From positions 29,064 to 93,063 of the forward strand of contig NZ_QOAZ01000012.1 of NCBI RefSeq assembly GCF_003574675.1: 64,000 bases of DNA, read 5' to 3'. Position 1 is the first letter of the stretch. Every line of letters begins with the position of its first letter. The DNA comes from Azohydromonas sediminis. Its GTDB lineage: Bacteria; Pseudomonadota; Gammaproteobacteria; Burkholderiales; Burkholderiaceae_C. The notes beneath the pieces were generated by a model, which was not told where the DNA came from, did no database searches, and saw nothing but the letters and a program-made list of their open reading frames with translations. Shown here piece after piece: positions 51,977 to 60,989 of the stretch. The translations under genes were made by a program, and so were the position numbers.

Positions 51977-53671
51977 TCACGCCCGCGCGGGCACGCCGCG
52001 CGGCACCGCCGCGAGCAGCTGCTGCGTGTACGGGTGGCGCGGTGCGGCCAGCACCTCGGCCGCGCCGGCCTGTTCGACGACGGCGCCGTCCTTCATCACC
52101 AGCACCTCGTCGCTCATGAAGCGCACGACGGCGAGGTCGTGGCTGATGAAGACGTAGGCCAGCGCGAGCTCGTCCTGCAGGTCGCGCAGCAGGTTCAGCA
52201 CCTGCGCCTGCACGCTGACGTCGAGCGCGCTGACGGCCTCGTCGAGCACGATCACCTCGGGCTCGAGCGCGAGGCAGCGCGCGATCGCGATGCGCTGGCG
52301 CTGGCCGCCGCTGAACTCGTGCGGGTACTTGCCGAACGCGCGCCCGGTCACCCCGACCTGGTCGAGCAGCGCACGCGCGCGCCGCTCGCGCTCGGCGGTG
52401 TCGCGGCCGAGGCCGTGGATCGCCATCGGCTCGACGAGCGCCTGACCGACCGTGAAGCGCGGATTCAGGCTCGCGTACGGGTTCTGGAACACGATCTGCA
52501 GCCGACGGCGCATCGCGAGCCGCTCGCGCGCGTCGAGCCGCTGCACGTCTCGCCCGTCGAGCAGCACCTGCCCGCGCTGCGGCCCCGAACGCGGCTCGTG
52601 CAGCTGCAGCAGCGCCAGCCCCATCGTCGTCTTGCCCGAGCCCGACTCGCCGACGACACCCAGCGTGTGGCCGCGCCGCAGACGGAAGCTGACGTCGCGC
52701 ACGGCCGCGAACTCGCGCCGCCCGAACAGGCCCTCGCGCGCCGTGAAGCTCTTGGCCAGCGCGCGCACCTCGAGCACGACGGGGGCGTGCGGGTCCTTCG
52801 GCCGCGCCGCGCGCGCCGTCTCGCGGCCGGCCCCGCCGTCGTCGACGACGCGCAGGCGCGGCGGCGGGTCGTGCAGCGGCGGGCGGCACGCGAGCAGCGC
52901 CTTCGTGTACGCGTCCTGCGGCGCGGCGAACACGCGCGCCACCGGGCCCTGCTCGCGCACGACACCGTGGCGCATCACGACGACGTGGTCGGCGATCTCG
53001 CCGACCACGCCGAGGTCGTGACTGATGAACAGCACGCTCATGCGGTGGCGCCGGCGCAGCGCGGCGAGCAGCTCGAGGATCTGGCGCTGCACCGTCACGT
53101 CGAGCGCCGTCGTCGGCTCGTCGGCGATCAGCAGCCGCGGCTCGCCCGCCAGCGCCATCGCGATCATCACGCGCTGCTGCTGCCCGCCCGACAGCTCGTG
53201 CGGGTACGCCGCCAGCCGCCGCCGCGGCTCGGCGATGCCGACCTCGGCGAGCAGCGCCAGCGCGCGCTCGCGCGCCTGCCGCCGCGTCAGCCCGAGGTGG
53301 CGGCGCAGCGGCTCGGTGAGCTGGTCGCCGATGCTCAGCACCGGGTTCAGCGACGACATCGGGTCCTGGAACACGCAGGCGATCTCGCGCCCGCGCAGCG
53401 CGCGCGTCGCCGCCGGCGGCTCGCGCAGCAGGTCGTGCCCGCGCCAGACGATGCGCCCGCGGCGCTCGGCGTTGGGCGGCAGCAGGTCGACGACGGCCAT
53501 CGCCGTCACGCTCTTGCCGCTGCCCGACTCGCCGACCAGCGCCAGCGTCGCGTCCTCGGGCACGTCGAAGCTCACGCCGCGCACGGCGTCGGCGTGGGTG
53601 GCGCCGCTGCCGTCGCGGCCGACGCGGAACGACACACGCAGGTCATCGATCGACAGCAGCGGCGCGCTCAC
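51977..53671 (-). CDS. Fused double ATPase of a peptide ABC transporter (YejF-like)
   Basis: 564 aa with two complete ABC ATPase domains in one chain. Domain one: Walker A LVGESGSGKSVTAMAV (about 47-62), signature LSGGQQQRVMIAM, Walker B LLIADEPTTALD. Domain two: VVGESGSGKTTMGLAL, FSGGQRQRIAIAR, VIVLDEAVSALDVSV. In domain two the usual Pro-Thr after the catalytic Glu is Ala-Val. The fused layout is that of YejF-type oligopeptide or microcin-related importers. GTG 53671 overlaps the permease stop. Last of three leftward genes whose binding protein is divergent. Confidence 0.94.
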   Translation of the reverse strand: MSAPLLSIDDLRVSFRVGRDGSGATHADAVRGVSFDVPEDATLALVGESGSGKSVTAMAVVDLLPPNAERRGRIVWRGHDLLREPPAATRALRGREIACVFQDPMSSLNPVLSIGDQLTEPLRRHLGLTRRQARERALALLAEVGIAEPRRRLAAYPHELSGGQQQRVMIAMALAGEPRLLIADEPTTALDVTVQRQILELLAALRRRHRMSVLFISHDLGVVGEIADHVVVMRHGVVREQGPVARVFAAPQDAYTKALLACRPPLHDPPPRLRVVDDGGAGRETARAARPKDPHAPVVLEVRALAKSFTAREGLFGRREFAAVRDVSFRLRRGHTLGVVGESGSGKTTMGLALLQLHEPRSGPQRGQVLLDGRDVQRLDARERLAMRRRLQIVFQNPYASLNPRFTVGQALVEPMAIHGLGRDTAERERRARALLDQVGVTGRAFGKYPHEFSGGQRQRIAIARCLALEPEVIVLDEAVSALDVSVQAQVLNLLRDLQDELALAYVFISHDLAVVRFMSDEVLVMKDGAVVEQAGAAEVLAAPRHPYTQQLLAAVPRGVPARA

Positions 53672-54720
53672 GCGGCCCCCCGCAGCTTCGGGTCGAGCGC
53701 GTCGCGCAGCGCGTCGGTGGCCAGCGAGAACGCGGTGACGAACACCGCCATGAACAGTGTCGCCGCGGCGAGCTGCCACCAGTGGCCCAGCAGCAGCTCG
53801 GTCTGTGCTTCGGCGAGCATCGTGCCCCAGCTGACCTGGTCGAGCGGCACGCCCAGGCCGAGGTAGCTCAGGATCACCTCGGCCTTGATGAAACCGACGA
53901 CGAGGATCGACAGCTGCACGAGGATCACGTGGCTGACGTTGGGCAGGATGTGGCGGAACATCCGGCTCGCGGCGCTCGCGCCGATGGCCTGTGCGGCGCG
54001 CACGTACTCGCGCACCACGTGCTTCATGAACTCGGCGCGCACGAGCCGGTACACGCCGGTCCAGCCGGTCAGGCCGAGGATCAGCACGACGGTGTCGACG
54101 CCGCGGCCGAACACCGCGGCGAACGCGAACACGAGCAGGATGCCCGGCACCGCGGTGAACACGTTGTAGACCCACTCGAGCAGGTCACCGACCTTGCCGC
54201 CGAAGAAGCCGGCGCAGGCACCGAGCAGCGTGCCGATCACGGTGGCGACGACGGCCGCCGCGACGCCGACGGCCACCGAGACCTCGGTGCCCTTGACGGC
54301 TTTGGCGAGCACGTCGCGCCCGAGGCGGTCGCCGCCGAGCGGCAGCGTCGCGCGCTTCGGCGCCTCGTCGACGCGGTACTGCGCGGCGCGCTCGTCCCAC
54401 TCGCGGTAGCGCGGCGCGAGCGGGTCGATCGCCGACAGGTCGGCGCGCGCACCGGCGCTCGCGGCGGCGTCGGGCGCCGCGTCGGCCGCGCGCGCACCGA
54501 CGAACGCCGGCGGCGCGCTCGGCACGCCGACCTCGCGCTGCCAGTCGGCCGCGACCCAGCCCACCACCGACGCGACGATCAGCAGCCCGAACGCGAGCAC
54601 GACGCCCACCGACGCGACGCCGACGCGGTCGGCCGCGAAGCGTCGCGCCGCAGTGCGCCACACGCCCTCGCAGCGCTCGGCGTCGCCGGCGGCCAGGTAC
54701 GGCTCGACGACGGCGCTCAC
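53668..54720 (-). CDS. Peptide ABC transporter permease, YejE-like
   Basis: 350 aa. After the first helix (ASVGVVLAFGLLIVASVVGW) comes a periplasmic insertion of about 95 residues (Ala/Asp/Arg-rich, ending RATLPLGGDRLGRDVLAK), which is characteristic of YejE-like permeases. Five more helices follow, with the EAA-type cytoplasmic loop (EYVRAAQAIGASAASRMFRH). GTG 54720 overlaps the upstream permease stop (GTGA). It pairs with the 312-aa permease to form the channel for the fused ATPase. Confidence 0.93.
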   Translation of the reverse strand: MSAVVEPYLAAGDAERCEGVWRTAARRFAADRVGVASVGVVLAFGLLIVASVVGWVAADWQREVGVPSAPPAFVGARAADAAPDAAASAGARADLSAIDPLAPRYREWDERAAQYRVDEAPKRATLPLGGDRLGRDVLAKAVKGTEVSVAVGVAAAVVATVIGTLLGACAGFFGGKVGDLLEWVYNVFTAVPGILLVFAFAAVFGRGVDTVVLILGLTGWTGVYRLVRAEFMKHVVREYVRAAQAIGASAASRMFRHILPNVSHVILVQLSILVVGFIKAEVILSYLGLGVPLDQVSWGTMLAEAQTELLLGHWWQLAAATLFMAVFVTAFSLATDALRDALDPKLRGAA

Positions 54721-55655
54721 TTCAGCACCACCCGCGGGTCGGCGAGCTTGTAGAGCAGGTCGGCGACGAGGTTGATCGCCATCGTCAGCACCGCGACGTA
54801 GACCGTCACCGCCTGGATCACCGGGTAGTCGCTGCGGTTGACGGCCAGCAGCACCTCGCGCCCGAGGCCGGGGATCGAGAAGAAGACCTCGATCAGGAAC
54901 GAGCCGACGAAGACGCCCGGCAACGCGAGCGCGACGTGGGTCAGGATCGGGATCAGCGCGTTGCGCAGCACGTGCTTGAGCAGCACGGTGCGCTCGGCCA
55001 GCCCCTTGGCGCGCGCAGTGCGCACGTAGTCCTGCCCGATCTCGTCGAGGAAGAAGCTGCGGTACAGCCGCGTCTGTGGCGCCAGCCCGACGGCCACCGC
55101 GAGCAGCACCGGCAGCGGCGCGTAGACCGTCAGGTTGGTCCACAGGCTGTCGCTCCAGCCCTGCACCGGGAACCAGCCGAGCCGGAAGCCGAACAGGTAC
55201 TGGCCGACGATGACGTAGACGAGGAAGCTGATCGACAGCGCGACGGTGGTGGCCACCATCACGGCGCGGTCGGTCAGCGAGCCGCGCAGCACCGCGACGC
55301 CGAGCGCGATCGGGATCGCCAGCAGCGTGTCGAGCACGAGGATCGGCAGCATCACCGTCAGCGTCGCCGGCAGCCGGGTGGCGAACAGCTGCGCCACCGG
55401 CTCGTTCGTGGCCCAGCTCGTGCCCCAGTCGAAGGTCGCGACCTGCTTCAGGAACAGGCCGAGCTGCACCCACCACGGCCGGTCCAGGCCGAGCTGCGCG
55501 CGGATCGCGGCGACCTGCTCCTCGCTCGCGTTCAGGCCGCCGAGGATCTCGGCCGGGTCGCCGCCGAAGACCTTGAACAGCGCGAACACCAGCACGACGA
55601 CACCGGCCAGCGTCGGCACCGTCTGCCACAGGCGGCGGATCAGGTAGGCGGCCAT
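54717..55655 (-). CDS. Peptide ABC transporter permease, YejB/DppB-like
   Basis: 312 aa. It starts MAAYLIRRLWQTVPTLAGVV, the standard DppB-type N-terminus, and has six helices. The EAA loop is GQDYVRTARAKGLAERTVLL. First gene of the leftward transporter unit. Only about 60 bases separate its ATG from the divergent binding-protein gene, so the two promoters overlap or the regulator is shared. Confidence 0.95.
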   Translation of the reverse strand: MAAYLIRRLWQTVPTLAGVVVLVFALFKVFGGDPAEILGGLNASEEQVAAIRAQLGLDRPWWVQLGLFLKQVATFDWGTSWATNEPVAQLFATRLPATLTVMLPILVLDTLLAIPIALGVAVLRGSLTDRAVMVATTVALSISFLVYVIVGQYLFGFRLGWFPVQGWSDSLWTNLTVYAPLPVLLAVAVGLAPQTRLYRSFFLDEIGQDYVRTARAKGLAERTVLLKHVLRNALIPILTHVALALPGVFVGSFLIEVFFSIPGLGREVLLAVNRSDYPVIQAVTVYVAVLTMAINLVADLLYKLADPRVVLK

Positions 55656-55716
55656 CGGCGTCGCGGCGGGTGGAAACGACGCGCGAGTGTAGGCGCGCCG
55701 CTAGACTGCGCGCGCA

Positions 55717-57555
55717 GTGCGGACGGCAGGACGGGCAGTGGCGGCGAAGCGGTGGCTGGTGGCGGTGGCGTCGGCGCTGTGCGTGGCCGCCGCGCCGGCC
55801 CAGCCGGCGGCGGCGCCCGCGCCCAAGGTGCTGCGCTACGCGTTCCCGGTGGCCGAGACGAGCTTCGACCCGGCGCAGATCACCGACCTGTACTCGCGGA
55901 CGGTCGCCGCCGGCATCTTCGACGCCCCGCTCGAGTTCGAATTCCTCGCCAGCCCGGCGCGGCTGCGGCCGAACACGCTGGCCGCGATGCCCGAGGTCTC
56001 GGACGACTTCCGCACCTTCACGTTCCGCGTGCGGCCCGGCATCCACTTCGCCGACGACCCGGCTTTCGGCGGCCGGCCGCGCGAGCTGACGGCACACGAC
56101 TACGTCTACTCGCTCAAGCGCCACTACGACCCACGCTGGAAGAGCGGCAACCTGTACCTGCTCGAGAACGACAAGATCCTCGGCCTGTCCGAGCTGCGCC
56201 GCGAGGCGATCGAGAAGAAGCAGCCGTTCGACTACGACCGCGAGGTCGAGGGCCTGCGCGCGCTGGACCGCTACACGTTCCAGATCCGCCTGGCCGAGCC
56301 CAAGCCGCGGTTCCTCTACCACTTCACCGACGGCTCGTTCACCGGCGCGCTGGCGCGCGAAGTCGTCGAACGCTACGGCGACCGCATCGGCGAGCACCCG
56401 GTGGGCACCGGGCCGTTTCGCCTCGCGCAGTGGCGGCGCTCGTCGCTGATCGTGCTCGAGCGCAACCCGAACTACCGCGAGGTGCGCTACGACGAGCACC
56501 CGCCGCCCGACGACGCGCGGCTGGTCGCGATCGCCGCGCAGCTCAAGGGCCGCCGGCTGCCGATGGTCGACCGCGTCGAGATCGCCATCATCGAGGAGGC
56601 GCAGCCGCGCTGGCTGTCGTTCCTCGGCGGCGAGCAGGACATCCAGGAGCTCGTGCCGCCCGAGTTCGCCGACGTCGCGCTGCCGAACAACCAGCTCGCG
56701 CCACACCTCGCACAGCGCGGCATCACGATGCTGCGCTACCCGCGCGCCGACGTCGCGCTGACCTACTTCGCGATGGAGCACCCGCTGGTGGGCGGCTATG
56801 CGCCGCACCAGGTCGCGCTGCGCCGCGCGATCGCGCTGGCGGTCGACGTCGAGCGCGAGATCCGCATCGTGCGCCGCGGGCAGGCGATCCCGGCGCAGTC
56901 GGTCATCGCGCCGCAGACCTGGGGCTACGACCCCGACTTCCGCTCCGAGATGAGCGAGCACAGCGTTGCGCGCGCGAAGGCGCTGCTCGACCTGTACGGC
57001 TGGGTCGACCGCGACGGCGACGGCTGGCGCGACCAGCCCGACGGCCGAGCGCTGGTCCTCGAGTACGCCACCAGCCCCGACCAGACCGCGCGCGCACTGG
57101 CCGAGCTGTGGCGCAAGCACATGCACGCGATCGGCGTGCGCATCGAGTTCAGGGTCGCCAAGTGGCCCGAGCAGCTCAAGGCCAGCCGCGCCGGGCAGCT
57201 GATGATGTGGGGGGTGGGCTGGAGCGCCGGTGCGCCCGACGGCGACACCTTCCTCGCGCTGGGCTACGGGCCGAACCGCGGCCAGGCCAACCACGCGCGC
57301 TTCGACCTGCCGGCGTTCAACGCGCTGTACGAGCGCCAGCGCGCGCTGCCCGACGGGCCCGAGCGGCTCGCGCTGATGACCGAAGCGAAGAAGCTGCTCG
57401 TGGCCTACATGCCGTACAAGATCCACGTGCACCGCATCGGCACCGACCTCGCGCACCCGTGGGTGATCGGCTACCACCGCCACCTGTTCGTGCGCGACTT
57501 CTGGAAGTACGTCGACGTCGACCCGGCCGAGCGCGCACGGCGGCGCGGGCGCTGA
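55717..57555 (+). CDS. Extracellular solute-binding protein family 5 (YejA-like)
   Basis: 612 aa. Signal peptide (about 1-28, RWLVAVASALCVAAAPAQP). The family 5 core includes DDFRTFTFRVRPGIHFADD, HPVGTGPFRLAQWRRSS, RNPNYREVRYDEHPPPDD and a C-terminal lobe with AKALLDLYGWVDRDGDG. The long form (over 600 aa) is like YejA rather than DppA. It captures peptides or similar molecules in the periplasm for the divergent YejBEF-type transporter. GTG 55717 is the best start, though there is no strong ribosome site. Confidence 0.93.
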   Translation: MRTAGRAVAAKRWLVAVASALCVAAAPAQPAAAPAPKVLRYAFPVAETSFDPAQITDLYSRTVAAGIFDAPLEFEFLASPARLRPNTLAAMPEVSDDFRTFTFRVRPGIHFADDPAFGGRPRELTAHDYVYSLKRHYDPRWKSGNLYLLENDKILGLSELRREAIEKKQPFDYDREVEGLRALDRYTFQIRLAEPKPRFLYHFTDGSFTGALAREVVERYGDRIGEHPVGTGPFRLAQWRRSSLIVLERNPNYREVRYDEHPPPDDARLVAIAAQLKGRRLPMVDRVEIAIIEEAQPRWLSFLGGEQDIQELVPPEFADVALPNNQLAPHLAQRGITMLRYPRADVALTYFAMEHPLVGGYAPHQVALRRAIALAVDVEREIRIVRRGQAIPAQSVIAPQTWGYDPDFRSEMSEHSVARAKALLDLYGWVDRDGDGWRDQPDGRALVLEYATSPDQTARALAELWRKHMHAIGVRIEFRVAKWPEQLKASRAGQLMMWGVGWSAGAPDGDTFLALGYGPNRGQANHARFDLPAFNALYERQRALPDGPERLALMTEAKKLLVAYMPYKIHVHRIGTDLAHPWVIGYHRHLFVRDFWKYVDVDPAERARRRGR

Positions 57556-57616
57556 CGTGCGCACCGCGGGTGCGTCCCGAGGCGGCCGTCACGAACGCCG
57601 GCTAAGCTCGCGCGCC

Positions 57617-58348
57617 ATGTTCACACCCCGCTCGCGTCCCCCGTCGTCCGCGGCCGCTGCCGCGCTGGTCGCAGCGCTGACGCTGGCCGGCTGCGCCAGC
57701 GTCGACCGCGCCGCGCCGCTGGCCGACGTCACGCCGTTCTCGGCCCAGCGCCCCGGTAGCGACGGCGCGTCGCCGTGGCAGCCGTGGATCGTCGGCCCGG
57801 CGAAGACACCGACGCAGTACGAGTTCGTCGTCGATGCCGCGTCGCAGCGCATCGTGCTGCAGGCGCTGGCCACGCGCGCGGCATCGGGGCTCAGGCAGCG
57901 GCTCGACGTCGATCCGGCGCAGCGCCCCGTCGTCGCGTGGGAGTGGCGGCTCGCACACCCCAACCCGGTGGCCAACCTCGCCGACCGCCACCACGACGAC
58001 TCGCCGGCGCGCGTGCTGCTGTTCTTCGACGGCGACGCTGCGACGCTGCCGCTGCGCGAGCGACTGCTGATGGACAAGGCCGCGCTGCTGACCGGGCAGG
58101 CGGTGCCGTTCGCGACGCTGGTCTACGCTTGGGACAACCGCCTGCCCGAGGGCAGCGTCGTGCCGCACGCGGTGACGGCGCAGGTCAAGACCGTCGTCGT
58201 CGCCCGCGGCGCCGAGCCGGGGCGGCTGATCGGCGTGGGCGTGCTGACCGACAGCGACAACACGAAGTCCGACGCGCTCGCGTGGTACGGCGACATCCGC
58301 CTGCTGCCCGCGCGCGCGACGGCATCGGCTGCCGCGAGCGCGCGATGA
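57617..58348 (+). CDS. DUF3047 lipoprotein
   Basis: 243 aa. The lipobox is LTLAGC (Cys near residue 29) after a hydrophobic signal, so it is a lipid-anchored envelope protein. The DUF3047 segments are PVVAWEWRLAHPNPVANLAD, DDSPARVLLFFDGD and a later VVVARGAEPGRLIGVGV, with KSDALAWYGDIRLL near the end. Function unknown. ATG 57617 gives the proper signal length; the frame is open further upstream to 57557. Its stop overlaps the acetoacetyl-CoA synthetase ATG by four bases. Confidence 0.9.
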   Translation: MFTPRSRPPSSAAAAALVAALTLAGCASVDRAAPLADVTPFSAQRPGSDGASPWQPWIVGPAKTPTQYEFVVDAASQRIVLQALATRAASGLRQRLDVDPAQRPVVAWEWRLAHPNPVANLADRHHDDSPARVLLFFDGDAATLPLRERLLMDKAALLTGQAVPFATLVYAWDNRLPEGSVVPHAVTAQVKTVVVARGAEPGRLIGVGVLTDSDNTKSDALAWYGDIRLLPARATASAAASAR

Positions 58349-60369
58349 GCCCCGAGCCGCGCATCCTCGGCTACCTGCGCTGGCTGCGCGCGCAGCGCGG
58401 GCTCGACTTCACGGTCGACGACGAGGCCGGCTACGACGCGCTGTGGCGCTGGTCGACGACCGACCTCGACGCGTTCTGGCGCTCGATCTGGGACCACTTC
58501 GACCTGCGCTCGCCGACGCCGGTGACCACCGTGCTCGCCGACGCGCGCATGCCGGGGGCGCGCTGGTTCCCCGGCGTGCAGGTCAACTATGCGCAGCAGG
58601 TGATGCGCCACGCCGACGCGGCGCACGCCGCCGGCCACCCGGCGATCGTCCACGCCGACGAGGCGATGCTCGCGCGCGGCGAACTCGGCGAGGTGTCGTG
58701 GCCCGAGCTGCGCCGCCAGGTCGCGTCGCTGGCGGCGCGGCTGCGCGCGATGGGCGTCGCGCCGGGCGACCGCGTCGTCGCGGTGCTGCCGAACACGCCG
58801 CAGACGGTCGTCGCGTTCCTCGCGTGCGCGAGCGTCGGCGCGGTGTGGTCGGTCTGTTCGCCCGACATGGGGCCGGTGGCGGTGCTCGACCGCTTCCGGC
58901 AGATCGAGCCGAAAGTACTGATCGCCAGCGACGGCTACGTGTTCGGCGGCGTCGCGCACGACCGCCGGCCGCTGCTGCACCAGCTGCTCGCCCAGCTGCC
59001 GACGCTCACCGACGTCGTCGTCTGGCCGCGGCTCGACGCCGGCACCGACGCGCAGGCCTTCGCCGGCGCGCGGCGCCGTGCCCACGACTGGGGTGCACTG
59101 GTCGCCGACGACGTGCCCTTCGAACCCGCGTGGCTGCCGTTCGACCACCCGCTGTGGATCGTCTACTCGAGCGGCACCACCGGGCTGCCGAAGGCCATCG
59201 TGCACGGCCACGGCGGCGTGATGCTCGAAGCGCTCAAGCTCGGCGTGCTGCACAACGACGTCGGCGCCAGCGTCGACACCGGCGATCGCTTCCACTGGTA
59301 CAGCTCGACCGGCTGGATCATGTGGAACTGCCAGGTCGGCGGCCTGCTCGGCGGCACGACGATCTGCCTGTTCGACGGCAGCCCCGCCGGTCCGCAAGGC
59401 GCGCCCGACTGGACGACGCTGTGGCGCTTCGCCGGCCTCGCCGGCGCGACGTTCTTCGGCGCCGGTGCGGCGTTCTATGCGTCGTGCCTGAAGGCCGACG
59501 TGAAGCCGCAGCACGCAGCCGACCTGTCGCGGCTGCGCGCGGTGGGCTCGACCGGCTCGCCGCTGGCGGTCGAGGGCTACCGCTGGATCTGGGAGCGGCT
59601 GCCGCGCGTCGACGGCGAGCGCATCTGGCTGACGTCGATCTCGGGCGGCACCGACTTCGCCGGGGCCTTCATCGCCGGGCTGCGCACGCTGCCGGTGGTC
59701 GAGGGCGAGATGCAGTGCCGCTGCCTCGGCGCCGCGGTCGAGGCCTGGGACGAGCAGGGACGCGCGCTCGTCGACGAGGTCGGCGAGCTGGTGTGCACGA
59801 AGCCAATGCCGTCGATGCCGCTGTATCTGTGGAACGACCCGGACGGTTCCCGGTTGCACGACAGCTACTTCGACACCTACCCCGGCGTGTGGCGGCACGG
59901 CGACTGGATCCGTATCACGCCGCGCGGCGGCGCGATCATCTACGGCCGCAGCGACGCGACGATCAACCGCCACGGCATCCGCATGGGCACCGCCGAGCTG
60001 TACCGCGCGGTCGAGGCGCTGCCCGAGGTGCTCGACAGCCTCGTCGTCGACCTCGAATACCTCGGCCGCGAGAGCTACATGCCGCTGTTCGTCGTGCTGC
60101 GCGACGGCGTCGTGCTCGACGCCGCGCTGGAAAAGCGCATCCGCGACGAGATCCGGACCGCGCTGTCGCCGCGCCACGTGCCCAGCGAGATCGTGCAGGT
60201 CAAGGCGATCCCGCGGACGCTCTCGGGCAAGAAGATGGAGTTGCCGGTCAAGAAGCTGCTGCTCGGCGCCGATCCGGCGAAGGTGATGAACCGCGACGCG
60301 ATGGCCAACGCCGACTGCGTCGACTGGTACGTCGAGTTCGCGCGCCGGCGCGCCGCCGCCGCCGGCTGA
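58345..60369 (+). CDS. aacS: Acetoacetate-CoA ligase (acetoacetyl-CoA synthetase)
   Basis: 674 aa, ANL-family adenylate-forming enzyme. The ATP motif is VYSSGTTGLPKAIVHGHGG (about 272-290). Acetoacetyl-CoA synthetase features include the long N-terminal part with FWRSIWDHFDL, GARWFPGVQVNYAQQV and the later YSSTGWIMWNCQVGGLLGG. The C-terminal catalytic Lys is in TLSGKKMELPVKKLLLG. Activates acetoacetate to the CoA thioester in ketone-body or polyhydroxybutyrate use. It overlaps the lipoprotein gene and its stop abuts trxC with no gap. Confidence 0.95.
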   Translation: MSPEPRILGYLRWLRAQRGLDFTVDDEAGYDALWRWSTTDLDAFWRSIWDHFDLRSPTPVTTVLADARMPGARWFPGVQVNYAQQVMRHADAAHAAGHPAIVHADEAMLARGELGEVSWPELRRQVASLAARLRAMGVAPGDRVVAVLPNTPQTVVAFLACASVGAVWSVCSPDMGPVAVLDRFRQIEPKVLIASDGYVFGGVAHDRRPLLHQLLAQLPTLTDVVVWPRLDAGTDAQAFAGARRRAHDWGALVADDVPFEPAWLPFDHPLWIVYSSGTTGLPKAIVHGHGGVMLEALKLGVLHNDVGASVDTGDRFHWYSSTGWIMWNCQVGGLLGGTTICLFDGSPAGPQGAPDWTTLWRFAGLAGATFFGAGAAFYASCLKADVKPQHAADLSRLRAVGSTGSPLAVEGYRWIWERLPRVDGERIWLTSISGGTDFAGAFIAGLRTLPVVEGEMQCRCLGAAVEAWDEQGRALVDEVGELVCTKPMPSMPLYLWNDPDGSRLHDSYFDTYPGVWRHGDWIRITPRGGAIIYGRSDATINRHGIRMGTAELYRAVEALPEVLDSLVVDLEYLGRESYMPLFVVLRDGVVLDAALEKRIRDEIRTALSPRHVPSEIVQVKAIPRTLSGKKMELPVKKLLLGADPAKVMNRDAMANADCVDWYVEFARRRAAAAG

Positions 60370-60801
60370 TCAGCGCTGCGCCAGCGCGACGATCGCCGAC
60401 GCGGGCACCGCGCCCGACTGGCGCGCGACTTCGCGCCCGCCCTGCAGCTTGACCAGCGTCGGGATGCTGCGGATGCCGAAGCGCCCCGCGGTGCGCTGCG
60501 CCTCGTCGCTGTTGACCTTGACGAGCACGGCGCGCCCCTTGAGCTGGCGCGCGGCCTGCTCGAACTGCGGCGCCATCATGCGGCACGGGCCGCACCACGG
60601 CGCCCAGAAGTCGACCAGCACCGGCAGGTCGGTAGCCTTGACGAAGGCGTCGAAGTTGCGGTCGTCGAGCTCGACCGGGTGGCCGTCGAGCAGCGCGTGG
60701 CCGCACTTGCCGCACACCGGGTCGTCGGCCAGGCGTGCGGTGGGGATGCGGTTGGTCGCGCCGCAGCGGGCGCAGGAAACGTGGGCGGTGGGCTGGTCCA
60801 T
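60370..60801 (-). CDS. trxC: Thioredoxin 2 (TrxC)
   Basis: 143 aa. The N-terminal zinc finger has CARCG and CGKCG (Cys10, Cys13, Cys30, Cys33 approximately), which separates TrxC from TrxA. The thioredoxin active site is FWAPWCGPCRMMAP, followed by the cis-Pro loop IRSIPTLVKL. A cytoplasmic disulfide reductase linked to oxidative stress. ATG 60801 (MDQPTAHVSC) is chosen because the upstream frame is not family-like. It converges with the acetoacetyl-CoA synthetase gene with no gap between stops. Confidence 0.96.
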   Translation of the reverse strand: MDQPTAHVSCARCGATNRIPTARLADDPVCGKCGHALLDGHPVELDDRNFDAFVKATDLPVLVDFWAPWCGPCRMMAPQFEQAARQLKGRAVLVKVNSDEAQRTAGRFGIRSIPTLVKLQGGREVARQSGAVPASAIVALAQR

Positions 60802-60989
60802 GGGCTCAAGATGGCGCCCCGCGCGCCGAATCCAAGGGGGCCCGGCCACCGCGCGTCGACCGCCCCGGTTTTGCAGCCGTCGAGCGGCGCCACGCGCGCG
60901 ACGGTGTGCCGCGCGCCACGTGCATTCGTGCCTCGCCGCCTGCGGCGACAGCCTCGACACTGCAGCCCGCCCCTCGCCGTACCGATCCG

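Noticed and set aside
51977..55655. Assigning yej gene symbols to the ABC transporter
   Set aside because: Architecture is Yej-like, but the binding protein is divergent and the substrate cannot be read from the sequence.
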